From Chryseobacterium aahli (GTDB lineage: Bacteria; Bacteroidota; Bacteroidia; Flavobacteriales; Weeksellaceae): 64,000 bases of DNA. Both the position numbers and the translations under genes were made by a program. The notes under the pieces are model-generated. The model was given only the letters and a program-made list of their open reading frames with translations. It ran no database searches and was not told where the DNA came from. Below, in pieces: positions 50,581 to 59,837 of this stretch (position 1 is its first letter; every line of letters begins with the position of its first letter). The DNA lies in the NCBI RefSeq assembly GCF_022699665.1, contig NZ_JALDNB010000004.1:186001-250000 (forward strand). The letters are read 5' to 3'.

Positions 50581-53109
50581 ATGATGTCAACCAATCAATT
50601 TAAATACGGTTTCCTTTATATTTCCCTTTTTATAACCAGTCTTTTTCATGCCCAAAACACAGCAAACGGAAAGATTGTAGATAACAAAAACAACAAAGAG
50701 ATTAGCGCAGTTGAAATCTTTATCAACGACAACAATACTCCCATTCTTACTACTACTTCAGGAAGCTTCAGCGTACAGTCTGACAGCATTATTTACAAAC
50801 TTAAATTTCAGAAAAAAAACTATGCTTTAGAAAGTGTAGATATTACTGCAGACAAAAACAGCAATCTGATCATTAAATTATCCTCTGAAAAAGTAAGCAG
50901 CATCGAAGAAGTTGTTATCCACAACGAGAAAACAAAATTTAAGAGTAAGAAAGAAAATCCCGCATACCGAATCATGCAGGAAGTCTGGAAACGCAAGAGA
51001 AACAACGGTCTTGATAAATTTGATACGTACACTTACAAAGAATACGAAAAGATTCAGTTTGACGCCAACAATCTTGACAGTGCTTTCATGCATAGAAAAA
51101 TCTTTAACAAATTAGATTTCATCTTTGATTACGCCGATTCTACAGCAAGAGGAAAAATGGCGTTACCTATTTTCTTAAATGAATCTATCTACAACCATTT
51201 CGGAGAAAACAAACCGAACAAGAAAACAAAAAAACTTCTAGTTGCTCAAAAAACCTCCGGATTTCAGGACAATCAGGTGATTGCGATTACCGCTAAAAAT
51301 CTTTACCGGGATATCAATATTTACGATAATACTTTAAATTATTTTGACATTGGATTTCCGAGTCCGGTGGGAACGGATGGTTTTAGCACGTATGATTACA
51401 ACTTGACTGACACAGTTTCCATTCGTGGAGAACAGGCCTATAAAATCCGTTATCAGCCGAGGAGAACTGAGGTTTTAGCCTTTCAGGGATATCTTTACAT
51501 TGATACAGATTCTTATGCAGTTTTAGAAGCCAGCTTAAAGTCGACCAATAAAATCAATGTAAATTTCATCAATTCCATTTCAACAGAATTGGAATACGAC
51601 AATCCTGATGATGAAACATTTTTACCTAAAAAATACGTCACCGAAATTGAAATGACGCCTTTCTCAAAAAAGAAAAGTGCCAAAAGCATTATTGCCAAGC
51701 GCTCTGTAGACTATTCTGAATATGATTTTAATAAACCTTTAGCGGACACTATTTTCACAAGAAGAAAAGAAGAGTATGATGACCGTTTTGTTGATAAAGA
51801 TGACGCATTTTGGGCAAAAGCAAGACCAGATTCACTTTCAAAACAAGAAAAAGGAGTTTATGAAATGCTGGACAAGCTACAACAAACGCCAAAATTCAAC
51901 AGAATTTTAAAATTAACAGAAACATTAGCTTCAAGATATTACAACGTTACAAAAGGCATCGATTTAGGCCCAATCACCTCTGTTTACGGGAAAAATGATG
52001 TGGAAGGTGACAGAATAAGATTAGGAGCAAGAACTTACTTCGGACAGAACGATCCTTGGAGAGTTGAATTTTACAACGCTTACGGCTTTAAAGATCAGCA
52101 ATTCAAATACGGTGTGGAAGGACGATATATGTTCAACAGAGTGAATCGTTTTATGATTGGAGGTGGAACAAAAAGAGACATCACCCAACTTGGAGTACAG
52201 CTGACCACAGAAGACGGAATTTTATCGCGTTCTTTCGCTTCTTCAACTGTTTTTGCGAGAGGAGAAAACGCTTCTTTAAGTTCGGTTAACCAAACGAGTT
52301 TTTTCACGTCTATTGAGCCTTGGAAAAACTTTCAAATAAGAGTTGACGGAACGATGCAAAGCATTAAATCTGCCAATCCATCAGGTTTTAGTTTGATGTA
52401 TTACAGAAATGGTGTATTGAGGAAAACAACGATTGATTCGCACGTTACCGTTAGTTTAATTGCAAGACCAGGCGCTACGTTTTCTCAAACCGGAGTCGAC
52501 CGTTACGAACATGGAACTTTGGCACCGACGATTGTTTTAAAATATACGAGAGGTATTGATGGATTATTTAATGCCGATTTCAATTATAATAAATTGCAGT
52601 TTATGTTTTACAAACCCATCCTTCTTGGAAGTTGGGGAAAAACGTTGCTAAATTTTGAAGCCGGTAAAAACTTTGACACCGTTCCTTTGGCATTGCAAAA
52701 CATTATTCCCGGAAACCAGTCGTATGGAATTGTACCAAATACATTTGCTCAATTAAATTATTATGAATTTGTAGCAGATACTTACTCTACTCTTCACATA
52801 GAGCATCATTTTAACGGTAAAATTCTTTCATTTATCCCTTTAATCAAGAAACTGAAGCTGAGAGAAGTTGCATTCATCAGAGGCGCTTACGGATCTTTGA
52901 GCGACGCGTCAAAAAACATCAATGTTGAGAATTTAAAATATTCCGCACCGGATCAGCAGGTTTACTATGAATATGGATTTGGTATTGAAAACATCGGTTT
53001 TGGCAACATCAGAATCTTCCGTGTAGATTTCAACTGGAGAGGAAATTACCTTGACCGTCCGGATGCTTCTAAGTTTGGAATTAAGGCTGGTTTCCAGTTT
53101 GGGTTTTAA
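50581..53109 (+). CDS. DUF5686 outer membrane protein with carboxypeptidase-like regulatory domain
   Basis: An 842-aa protein starting at ATG 50581 (a second ATG follows directly; TTG 50569 is in frame but less likely). The signal peptide (FKYGFLYISLFITSLFHAQ) precedes a CarboxypepD_reg-like domain (GKIVDNKNNKEISAVEIFI, about 30-110). The rest fits DUF5686: ENPAYRIMQEVWKRKRNN, YKEYEKIQFD, GEQAYKIRYQPRRTEVLAFQ (part). The last ~350 residues are beta-barrel strands ending FGIKAGFQFGF. It is probably a surface or transport barrel of unknown substrate. Confidence 0.88.
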   Translation: MMSTNQFKYGFLYISLFITSLFHAQNTANGKIVDNKNNKEISAVEIFINDNNTPILTTTSGSFSVQSDSIIYKLKFQKKNYALESVDITADKNSNLIIKLSSEKVSSIEEVVIHNEKTKFKSKKENPAYRIMQEVWKRKRNNGLDKFDTYTYKEYEKIQFDANNLDSAFMHRKIFNKLDFIFDYADSTARGKMALPIFLNESIYNHFGENKPNKKTKKLLVAQKTSGFQDNQVIAITAKNLYRDINIYDNTLNYFDIGFPSPVGTDGFSTYDYNLTDTVSIRGEQAYKIRYQPRRTEVLAFQGYLYIDTDSYAVLEASLKSTNKINVNFINSISTELEYDNPDDETFLPKKYVTEIEMTPFSKKKSAKSIIAKRSVDYSEYDFNKPLADTIFTRRKEEYDDRFVDKDDAFWAKARPDSLSKQEKGVYEMLDKLQQTPKFNRILKLTETLASRYYNVTKGIDLGPITSVYGKNDVEGDRIRLGARTYFGQNDPWRVEFYNAYGFKDQQFKYGVEGRYMFNRVNRFMIGGGTKRDITQLGVQLTTEDGILSRSFASSTVFARGENASLSSVNQTSFFTSIEPWKNFQIRVDGTMQSIKSANPSGFSLMYYRNGVLRKTTIDSHVTVSLIARPGATFSQTGVDRYEHGTLAPTIVLKYTRGIDGLFNADFNYNKLQFMFYKPILLGSWGKTLLNFEAGKNFDTVPLALQNIIPGNQSYGIVPNTFAQLNYYEFVADTYSTLHIEHHFNGKILSFIPLIKKLKLREVAFIRGAYGSLSDASKNINVENLKYSAPDQQVYYEYGFGIENIGFGNIRIFRVDFNWRGNYLDRPDASKFGIKAGFQFGF

Positions 53110-53154
53110 AAAATATGACTGGTTCTGAAAGTCTAGTATAAAAGGATATAAATA

Positions 53155-53195
53155 ATAAAAACTCTGGGCAAAACTTTTGCTCAGAGTTTTTTACA
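53155..53195 (+). terminator. Terminator of the DUF5686 gene
   Basis: The stem AAAACTCTGGGC (53158-53169) / GCTCAGAGTTTT (53179-53190) with one G-T pair is followed by T residues. Confidence 0.85.
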
Positions 53196-53289
53196 GGTTT
53201 TCGTTTGATTTCCAGAATCTTAACTTTGTTAATAATTGATGTTTTTCGTTTTAATTATGTATATTCGATAAAACTTTAAATTAATTATC

Positions 53290-54090
53290 ATGAAAAAACT
53301 ATTTATTCCCTTTGTTTTATTAGGAGTATCTCTTAATGCTCAAATCACAACATTTCCTTGGACAGAAACTTTTGAAACCAGCTCTACAACAGCAGCGGAA
53401 TGGACAAAAATTTATGAATCAGGAACACAGGAATGGAGTAATGTTACCACTGCATATTATGGTTATACAACGGGTGCGTATCAAGGAGATCTAATGGCAG
53501 AGTTTGACATAGACTCATTTGACGGAGATGCAACAAAGTATGTAAGCCCTATTTTAAATTTATCTTCTGTAAACAGTCCTACATTAGAATTCTATTACCG
53601 AAACAAAGATTGGGGTGGCGATCAAAATGAACTTAAAGTTTATTACAGAACCTCAACTACCGGAACTTGGACATTAATTACAACTTTCAACAGTAGCATC
53701 AGCGATTGGACTAATTCCGGCACATTAACATTACCTTCGCCCTCAGCAACTTATCAAATTGCATTGGAAGGCGTTGCTTGGTATGGATGCTCAATTAATG
53801 TTGATGATGTTTTAGTAAAAAGTGGAATACTATCAACTTCAGAGTTTGACAAGAAGAAGAACACATTCAAAGTATATCCGAATCCAACATCTGATTTTAT
53901 TAATATCAAATCAGAAAAAAGAATTTCAGAAGTTTTAATATTTGATTTAGCAGGAAAACGAATTAATCAAATTAAAGAAGACAATAATGAAATAAAAATT
54001 CCTGTTCATCAATTACCTACAGGAACTTATATTATTCAAATAAAGAATACAGAAGGAATGCTCAACTTTCAAAAATTTATAAAAAAATAA
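53290..54090 (+). CDS. Secreted T9SS cargo protein with MAM/jelly-roll-like domain
   Basis: A 266-aa protein. The signal peptide is MKKLFIPFVLLGVSLNAQ. Residues ~20-175 resemble choice-of-anchor J / MAM-like domains: FPWTETFET, YVSPILNLSSVNSPTLEFYY (part), and a closing INVDDVLV. The last ~75 residues are a type A T9SS sorting domain (FKVYPNPTSDFINI, LPTGTYIIQI, FQKFIKK). There is no catalytic domain, so it may be an adhesin or a small binding protein. Monocistronic, with a terminator after it. Confidence 0.85.
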   Translation: MKKLFIPFVLLGVSLNAQITTFPWTETFETSSTTAAEWTKIYESGTQEWSNVTTAYYGYTTGAYQGDLMAEFDIDSFDGDATKYVSPILNLSSVNSPTLEFYYRNKDWGGDQNELKVYYRTSTTGTWTLITTFNSSISDWTNSGTLTLPSPSATYQIALEGVAWYGCSINVDDVLVKSGILSTSEFDKKKNTFKVYPNPTSDFINIKSEKRISEVLIFDLAGKRINQIKEDNNEIKIPVHQLPTGTYIIQIKNTEGMLNFQKFIKK

Positions 54091-54100
54091 AATAATAGCA

Positions 54101-54140
54101 CAAAAAAATCCTCAACAAAAATGCTGAGGATTTTATTTTT
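54101..54140. terminator. Bidirectional terminator between the T9SS protein gene and rpmA
   Basis: A 10-bp stem AAAATCCTCA (54105-54114) / TGAGGATTTT (54125-54134) has A-rich sequence on the left and T-rich sequence on the right, serving two convergent genes. Confidence 0.8.
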
Positions 54141-54156
54141 ATAAAACGCTTTTTAA

Positions 54157-54414
54157 TTATGCGTTTGGCTCAATAGATACGTAAGATCTGTTGTTTGCTT
54201 TCTTTCTGAAAACTACTTTACCGTCAACAAGTGCGTGCAAAGTGTGATCTTTACCCATACCCACATTGTTACCTGGGTGGTGCTGAGTACCTCTTTGTCT
54301 GATAATAATGTTACCAGCAATAGCGTCTTGTCCACCGAAAATCTTCACACCTAATCTTTTAGAATGAGATTCTCTACCGTTTTTGGAACTACCAACTCCT
54401 TTCTTGTGTGCCAT
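54157..54414 (-). CDS. rpmA: 50S ribosomal protein L27
   Basis: An 85-aa protein with the invariant N-terminus [21 protein letters not shown] and the [20 protein letters not shown] core. It starts directly at MAHKK, without the cleavable N-terminal extension of Firmicutes. It sits near the peptidyl-transferase centre of the large subunit. It lies 28 bases after rplU, in the usual order. Confidence 0.98.
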   Translation of the reverse strand: MAHKKGVGSSKNGRESHSKRLGVKIFGGQDAIAGNIIIRQRGTQHHPGNNVGMGKDHTLHALVDGKVVFRKKANNRSYVSIEPNA

Positions 54415-54442
54415 TTTATTTTAAGGTTTTTTGGTTTTACAA

Positions 54443-54820
54443 TTATTCTGCGCTTTCAGCGTCAGCTTTTTTAGTTGTTTTTTTAGCAGGCTTCTCTGCT
54501 TTTTTACTGTCAAATCCTGTAATACCAGTGATTTTGATCTGAGTTAAAGATTGTCTGTGACCATTTTTAACTTCATAACCTTTTCTTCTTTTCTTTTTGA
54601 AGATGATTACTTTATCAGCTTTTACGTGGTCAAGGATCTCTGCCTCTACAGTGATACCGCTTACAGCTGGGGCGCCTACAGTGATTGCTCCGTTTACAGT
54701 AAGAAGAATTTTATCGAAAGATACTTTTCCTCCTTTGTCTCCTTTCAAACGGTTCACAAACAACTTCTGGTCTTGCTCAACTTTATATTGAAGCCCTGCT
54801 ATTTCTACAATTGCAAACAT
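54443..54820 (-). CDS. rplU: 50S ribosomal protein L21
   Basis: A 125-aa protein. The L21 core is MFAIVEIAGLQYKVEQDQKL through VIIFKKKRRKGYEVKNGHRQ and TQIKITGI. A Lys/Ala-rich C-terminal tail of ~20 residues extends beyond the ~103-aa family core, as in other Bacteroidota. It is the first gene of the rplU-rpmA operon and is preceded by a consensus promoter. Confidence 0.98.
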   Translation of the reverse strand: MFAIVEIAGLQYKVEQDQKLFVNRLKGDKGGKVSFDKILLTVNGAITVGAPAVSGITVEAEILDHVKADKVIIFKKKRRKGYEVKNGHRQSLTQIKITGITGFDSKKAEKPAKKTTKKADAESAE

Positions 54821-54850
54821 TGTCTATAAATTTTTAGTTAATTCGAGGTG

Positions 54851-54880
54851 CAAATGTACTGATTATTTCTTTAGTAACAA
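54851..54880 (-). promoter_or_regulatory. Promoter of rplU-rpmA
   Basis: On the minus strand TTG (54880-54878), 19 bases, then TACATTTG (54858-54851), 30 bases before the rplU ATG. Confidence 0.75.
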
Positions 54881-54899
54881 CATGATTTTGAGAAATTTT

Positions 54900-55790
54900 C
54901 TACTTTCTGTGTAAATTTAATTCCAGCTGATTATTAACCGATTTATATTTTTTAGCCATTGATTCTTCAAAGAACTTAATAATTTCTGCATTACTAGTTA
55001 GTTTCTTGCCACCTTCGGTCGTCACCGTCATAGAATTATTGGGATTGGCTAAATCAAGTTTAATGTCTTTTGCAGGATCATTTTTATAAGTCATATATAA
55101 CTTTTTATATTGAGCCGGGCTCACTTTTACGCCCTCAAATTCATGTTTGGCCTCTTTTTCTAATGCCAAAATATAGTCCCACGAATGATCTTCAGTTTTC
55201 AGTTTCTTGCTTCCTTTTAATAAAAACTGATGTGACTTACTTTTATCTTCCAATTTGACAATCAAACCAGGTAAACCATGAAATTTATACGGTCCATCAG
55301 GAAAAGGCAAATCTTTAGAAAACCATGCTTCCCAAATTCTTCCTCCAAAATTCGCAGTCGCTTTCTGACAGTTATAGTTTTCAATTTTTTGTGTTTCCGG
55401 AAGAATCTGCCATTTTATAATGGGAGTTTCTTCCACAATCATATTGGTCTGCTCGATATTGGTAAACCATGTCGTTTTAAAACTCGGATATGACTTTTCT
55501 ATCAAATAAGAAATATTCCACTCTTCTGTCGTGGAAGAATAGCTTAAACTATTCGGTGTAGACTTTCTTTGCTCAATGATGGAATTATTTGTGATAGAAT
55601 CACTTGCAAATTTAGCCTGACCATAAAAATAAGATTTCGTCGGGAAAATATCGAGATTCATAAACTCTTTTTTTAAACTGTCGGTTTTTGTGGAATCAAT
55701 TCTGAATTGATAATCGTAAGTAAAACGATTTCCTTGCGCTGAGAGGTTAAGGAATACGAGGAGAGTTAAAAGGCTAAAAATGTGCTTCAT
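54900..55790 (-). CDS. GLPGLI family protein
   Basis: A 296-aa protein with a signal peptide (MKHIFSLLTLLVFLNLSAQ) and the family motif in PYKFHGLPGLIVKLEDKS. The preceding ENYNCQKATANFGGRIWEAW segment is also typical, with paired Cys and the Trp-rich turn. GLPGLI proteins are Bacteroidota envelope proteins of unknown biochemical role, often expanded in number. It is monocistronic, 79 bases beyond the rplU start on the same strand. Confidence 0.92.
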   Translation of the reverse strand: MKHIFSLLTLLVFLNLSAQGNRFTYDYQFRIDSTKTDSLKKEFMNLDIFPTKSYFYGQAKFASDSITNNSIIEQRKSTPNSLSYSSTTEEWNISYLIEKSYPSFKTTWFTNIEQTNMIVEETPIIKWQILPETQKIENYNCQKATANFGGRIWEAWFSKDLPFPDGPYKFHGLPGLIVKLEDKSKSHQFLLKGSKKLKTEDHSWDYILALEKEAKHEFEGVKVSPAQYKKLYMTYKNDPAKDIKLDLANPNNSMTVTTEGGKKLTSNAEIIKFFEESMAKKYKSVNNQLELNLHRK

Positions 55791-55979
55791 ATTTTTGTGA
55801 TTAATTCTCCAAATATAGAAATTAAATTGCTTCTGTTTTATTTGAAATTATTTTAAATCATATCAAAATTAAATAATGAACAATAATTTTTTACCTGCAT
55901 AGCATAGTTTTTTTTCAGTATGAATTAGTGAATTATTTCACATTATTGCATATCTTCGCTTTCACCAAAATATTTCAAT

Positions 55980-56864
55980 ATGAAAAGAAACTTTAATTTC
56001 TGCTTACTAGCAGGAGCATTTGCTGTATTCTCATTATCAGCATGTAACGACGATACAATGGAGACTCCTGTATCTGAATCTCAAACAGAAAATTTAAAAC
56101 CTGAGCAACCAGGCGAACTCGAAAAGATTTGTTATTATGTAGACCAGTACTGGAGCTCAAATGCAGTACTTACCACATCATTGCCCAATTCTACAGACAC
56201 GAGTTTTATGAACGCTCAGATGACTAAAATTGCAAGTCTGTGGGGAAGGAGCAACCCAACGTTGAGATTTGTAAATGATCCGTCGAACCCAAATTCCACT
56301 TATAATGCAATTTCTTATTCCACAGGAAAAATTTATTATGGATACGCCATTTATGCAGATGCAAAAAATAAAGGCGGAAATATTGTAAATGCGATGATTT
56401 TAGCTCACGAGTATGGTCATCAATTACAGTATATCTTCGGTTTACCCTCCGTTAGTGAATCCACTGCAAGACCCAACGAACTGGAAGCAGACGGTTTCGC
56501 AGGATATTATCTAAGAAGACCAACCGGATATAATCAAACATCATTTGCGCAGATTGCTGCAGCTTATGAATTTGCCCAAAGCATCGGTGATTACCAAACA
56601 ACAAGCGCTGGACATCATGGAACACCTCCGCAGAGAAGATCTGCTGTTCGTTTAGGATTTTTATTGGGTCAATATGACCTTACAGCTTCTTCATTCGATT
56701 ACAACTTTTTCTATTATTATCAGGGAGTGTTAAACGGAACATATAAAATGGGTAAAAATTCCCAAAATCCTGAAATTGATGCCTACATGAGCCAATATAT
56801 GGACGAACTGAGAAAAATTCAAAGTGGAGAAATTTCTGCAGAAGAATTTAAAAACCTTCAATAA
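55980..56864 (+). CDS. Putative neutral zinc metallopeptidase, lipoprotein
   Basis: A 294-aa protein. The signal peptide has a lipobox (FAVFSLSAC, Cys 22). The zinc motif is HEYGH in MILAHEYGHQLQYIFG. A downstream Glu in ARPNELEADGFAGYYLRR is the likely third ligand, and HHGTPPQRRSAVRLGF follows. This pattern fits the YpfJ-type neutral zinc metallopeptidase family in shorter form. It is probably anchored in the outer membrane. The target proteins are unknown. A terminator follows. Confidence 0.82.
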   Translation: MKRNFNFCLLAGAFAVFSLSACNDDTMETPVSESQTENLKPEQPGELEKICYYVDQYWSSNAVLTTSLPNSTDTSFMNAQMTKIASLWGRSNPTLRFVNDPSNPNSTYNAISYSTGKIYYGYAIYADAKNKGGNIVNAMILAHEYGHQLQYIFGLPSVSESTARPNELEADGFAGYYLRRPTGYNQTSFAQIAAAYEFAQSIGDYQTTSAGHHGTPPQRRSAVRLGFLLGQYDLTASSFDYNFFYYYQGVLNGTYKMGKNSQNPEIDAYMSQYMDELRKIQSGEISAEEFKNLQ

Positions 56865-56888
56865 ACTCACTTTTAAAATATATTCACC

Positions 56889-56922
56889 AAAGAGGTAAGA
56901 CATCATTCTTGCCTCTTTTTCT
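56889..56922 (+). terminator. Terminator of the zinc metallopeptidase gene
   Basis: A 12-bp stem AAAGAGGTAAGA (56889-56900) / TCTTGCCTCTTT (56907-56918) with one T-G pair is followed by T residues. Confidence 0.8.
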
Positions 56923-56975
56923 TTGTATAAAATATTCACAAAGTTTAATTACTTTTGAATATTGTATACAAAAAC

Positions 56976-58064
56976 ATGAACAGAGATCTCTATATCGATT
57001 TTGCGAAAGGTTTAGCCACACTTTCCATTATATTTATTCATACCGCATTTTGGTCGGGACAGTTTTACATTATTCCTGAGATCAGAGTTTTTTCTTTGGT
57101 TTTTGATGTTGCTTTGTTTTATGCTTTAAGTGGAATCACTTCAGGTTCGAATATTGAAAAAACGCTTTACAGATTACTGAAGCTTCAGATTACCTACATG
57201 ATTTTTGTAACACTTCTGTTCTTTCTAGATTATTTCTTCAAAATTTTCGGGCTCACTTTTTTCTCGCTCGAATGGCTTCAGAGCTTCTACTCTACTTTTG
57301 GTTCAAAGTATTCGGCAACGAGTATTTCAACAGCACCGCAATGGCAGAATTTAGGAAACTGGTTTCTCCATGAATATTCAAATGCTGACACTTTTCCGGT
57401 GGTGATGGGAAGTTTTTGGTACTTAAAAGTTTATTTCATATTGACCGTTTTCGGAGTTTTAATTTTAAGATTTTTCCCGAAACACATCAATTGGTTTATC
57501 GGAATCTGCATTGCTTTAACTTTACTGTTTAATATTTCCCCTGAAATATATCCAACCGGACAAGTCGGTTATGTCACTTTTTATATGACGGTTTTCCTTA
57601 TCGGAAACAGAATGCGAGGCAAAACCATCCCTACCAAAATGATTCCTGTACTTTACGGATTGGTGGCAGCAGCTTTGGTCTGGATGTTTTGGTATTTCGG
57701 AGACGAAGTGTTTTTTAAAATCAACAAAAAGAAATTCCCGCCGCAAACTGCATATATCATTTGGACTTTCTTCTCACTTACAACTTTATTTGTGCTATAT
57801 AATCGATTAAAAATCACCAAAGAAAATTTCGTCACTCATATCGGTAAAAATGCTATTTTCTTTTATTTCGGTCAGGGAATCAGTTCGTCTTTGGTTTACT
57901 TTCTGGTCGTTCCGATGAAAGAATCGATGCCTTGGTGGATGTTGATGGTCATAATTTATATCATTAATGTGATTTTAGCTTTCATTATTGCAACAGGTTT
58001 AAAGAAATTTGATGGTTTGGGATGGAATGTTTTAGAAATTTTACGTAAAAAAACCGCTCAGTAA
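56976..58064 (+). CDS. Acyltransferase-3 family membrane protein
   Basis: A 362-aa protein starting at ATG 56976 (MNRDLYIDFAKGLATLSIIF); a TTG seven codons upstream is in frame but unlikely. The opening R-x-x-x-x-D-F-A-K-G followed by FIHTAFW is the usual acyltransferase-3 start, with the His as the putative catalytic residue. About ten membrane helices are visible. The family O-acylates surface glycans or lipids. No glycan cluster is nearby, so the target is open. Confidence 0.85.
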   Translation: MNRDLYIDFAKGLATLSIIFIHTAFWSGQFYIIPEIRVFSLVFDVALFYALSGITSGSNIEKTLYRLLKLQITYMIFVTLLFFLDYFFKIFGLTFFSLEWLQSFYSTFGSKYSATSISTAPQWQNLGNWFLHEYSNADTFPVVMGSFWYLKVYFILTVFGVLILRFFPKHINWFIGICIALTLLFNISPEIYPTGQVGYVTFYMTVFLIGNRMRGKTIPTKMIPVLYGLVAAALVWMFWYFGDEVFFKINKKKFPPQTAYIIWTFFSLTTLFVLYNRLKITKENFVTHIGKNAIFFYFGQGISSSLVYFLVVPMKESMPWWMLMVIIYIINVILAFIIATGLKKFDGLGWNVLEILRKKTAQ

Positions 58065-58080
58065 ATTATTGAGCGGCAAT
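58048..58080. terminator. Bidirectional hairpin between convergent genes
   Basis: The stem CCGCTCA (58055-58061) / TGAGCGG (58071-58077) spans the acyltransferase stop codon. A run of seven T follows on the minus strand, so it mainly ends the gene at 58103. Confidence 0.75.
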
Positions 58081-58102
58081 ATTTTAATTTATTTTCTAAA
58101 AC

Positions 58103-58345
58103 TTAATCTCTTCTTGTTCGTCCTCCTCCTCTCACAAGCAATGCGATAATGACGATAAGAACAACTCCTCCGATGATAAGATAAGTAGGATCCATGTACC
58201 ATTCTTCAGTTGTAGTGGTCGTTGTAGATGTACTGACTTTGTTATCAGGAACCGAATCCTGAGCAAATGAGATGACACTGAAAAATAATGCCATCATAGT
58301 AAATGCAAACTTTTGTAAATTTTTTCTAATTGATAAAGTATTCAT
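58103..58345 (-). CDS. Small membrane protein
   Basis: An 80-aa protein. It has an N-terminal signal peptide (LQKFAFTMMALFFSVISFAQ), a Ser/Thr-rich stretch with six consecutive Thr, one membrane helix (YLIIGGVVLIVIIALLV) and a basic tail (RGGGRTRRD). After cleavage it would be a single-pass inner membrane protein with its C-terminus in the cytoplasm. Function unknown; it stands alone. Confidence 0.72.
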   Translation of the reverse strand: MNTLSIRKNLQKFAFTMMALFFSVISFAQDSVPDNKVSTSTTTTTTEEWYMDPTYLIIGGVVLIVIIALLVRGGGRTRRD

Positions 58346-58483
58346 GATTTAAGGTTTTAATGTTAAACCTTTTAAATCCAACTCTATGCCACGGATGATT
58401 ACAGCTATAAAAAATTCACAAATAGAAATTTAGCATGATTAAATGTTAATTTTATTAATTAAATTTACCAAAATTTTTAAATC

Positions 58484-59065
58484 ATGTTTAAGTTGAAACT
58501 TCCTACCGATCCAAGGTGGGCAAACATTGCAGAGGATAACATTCAGGAAATTTTAACCGATCATGCTTGGTGTGAGCAAAAAGCTGCTACCAATGCGATC
58601 GGATTGATCACTATGCTTCCGGAACGTCCGGACATCGTGACGGAACTTTTGGCGATTGCTCAGGAAGAACTGGAACATTTCGGTCAGGTTTTAGAGATTA
58701 TCAAAAAACGTGGTTATACTTTTGGGCGTACCAGAAAAGACGATTACGTAAACGAACTGGTGAATTTCATCCAAAAAGGAGGACACAGAGACACGATGAT
58801 TGTTGATAAAATGCTTTTTGCTGCGATGATTGAAGCGAGAAGCTGTGAGAGATTTAAAGTTTTAACAGAAAATATAAAGGACGAAGAACTCAAAACATTT
58901 TATAAAGAACTGATGATTTCTGAAGCTAATCATTATACTACATTTATAGGCTTTGCAAGAGAACTAGGTGATCCTGATCAGGTAAACAAACGATGGGAAG
59001 AATGGCTGGAATACGAAGCCAAAATCATTAAATCTTACGGTAACAAAGAAACTATACACGGCTAA
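58484..59065 (+). CDS. miaE: tRNA-(ms2io6A)-hydroxylase MiaE
   Basis: A 193-aa diiron protein of the ferritin-like fold. Ligand-bearing helices are visible: HAWCEQKAATNAIGL, AQEELEHFGQVLEII with ExxH, EARSCERFKVL and SEANHYTTFIGF with ExxH. It hydroxylates the isopentenyl side chain of ms2i6A37 in tRNA using O2. MiaB, which makes its substrate, is encoded at 31.0-32.5 kb in the same window. It is followed nine bases later by the DUF502 gene. Confidence 0.92.
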   Translation: MFKLKLPTDPRWANIAEDNIQEILTDHAWCEQKAATNAIGLITMLPERPDIVTELLAIAQEELEHFGQVLEIIKKRGYTFGRTRKDDYVNELVNFIQKGGHRDTMIVDKMLFAAMIEARSCERFKVLTENIKDEELKTFYKELMISEANHYTTFIGFARELGDPDQVNKRWEEWLEYEAKIIKSYGNKETIHG

Positions 59066-59074
59066 AAAACCCAA

Positions 59075-59692
59075 TTGAAAAAACTTACTTTTGAAAATAT
59101 CACCAATTTTTTCCTGAAAAATTTCTTTCAGGGATTATTAATCATTGGCCCTATCGGGTTGACGATTTTTGTGATCTGGTATGTGATTTCATCTGTTGAT
59201 AATATTATTCCATCTGTTGCAAAACAAATTCCGGGATTGGTTTTTGTGTCTACTATTCTCGTGACCGCATTATTAGGATATTTGGGAAACAAATTTGTGG
59301 TCGGGCGGTTTTTTGTTGATGCCATTGACCGAATTTTAGAACGAACTCCCGGTATTAAACATATTTATTCGCCTACAAAAGATGTAATGTCTTCATTTGT
59401 AGGCGATAAGAAAAAATTCAGTGATCCAGTCTGGGTTAAAACCAATGAAAACCCAAAGATTTGGAGAATTGGTTTTTTGACGCAGAAAGACATGTCAGAT
59501 GTTCACAAGCATGATTTCGTTGCGGTATATCTTCCGCATTCTTATGCAATTTCCGGTTGGGTAATTATAACCGCAGAGAAAAACATCAAACCCGTAGTGG
59601 GAATGACTGCAGCCACAGCAATGAAATTTGCGGTAAGCGGCGGTGTGGCAGGTTTTCATTCAGACGACAACGTATTTAAAGCTCCAGAGTAG
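59075..59692 (+). CDS. DUF502 family membrane protein (TTG start)
   Basis: A 205-aa protein. Two N-terminal helices (FFQGLLIIGPIGLTIFVIWYV and LVFVSTILVTALLGYLG) are followed by a soluble domain with IYSPTKDVMSSFVG and PHSYAISGWVIIT, fitting DUF502. No in-frame ATG lies before the first helix; the next Met is at about residue 104, so TTG at 59075 is the only sensible start. It is probably co-transcribed with miaE. Function unknown. Confidence 0.85.
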   Translation: MKKLTFENITNFFLKNFFQGLLIIGPIGLTIFVIWYVISSVDNIIPSVAKQIPGLVFVSTILVTALLGYLGNKFVVGRFFVDAIDRILERTPGIKHIYSPTKDVMSSFVGDKKKFSDPVWVKTNENPKIWRIGFLTQKDMSDVHKHDFVAVYLPHSYAISGWVIITAEKNIKPVVGMTAATAMKFAVSGGVAGFHSDDNVFKAPE

Positions 59693-59837
59693 AATTAACT
59701 TAATATCAGTAGATTTGATGTTCTATCATTTCTTTCTTTAATATTATGTTAAATCAAAATACTTTACAATGGATACAGCTCTCATGACAGTTCTGTCTAT
59801 ACTTCTTAATTTTTTTAATGCTAATCATTTTAATACT

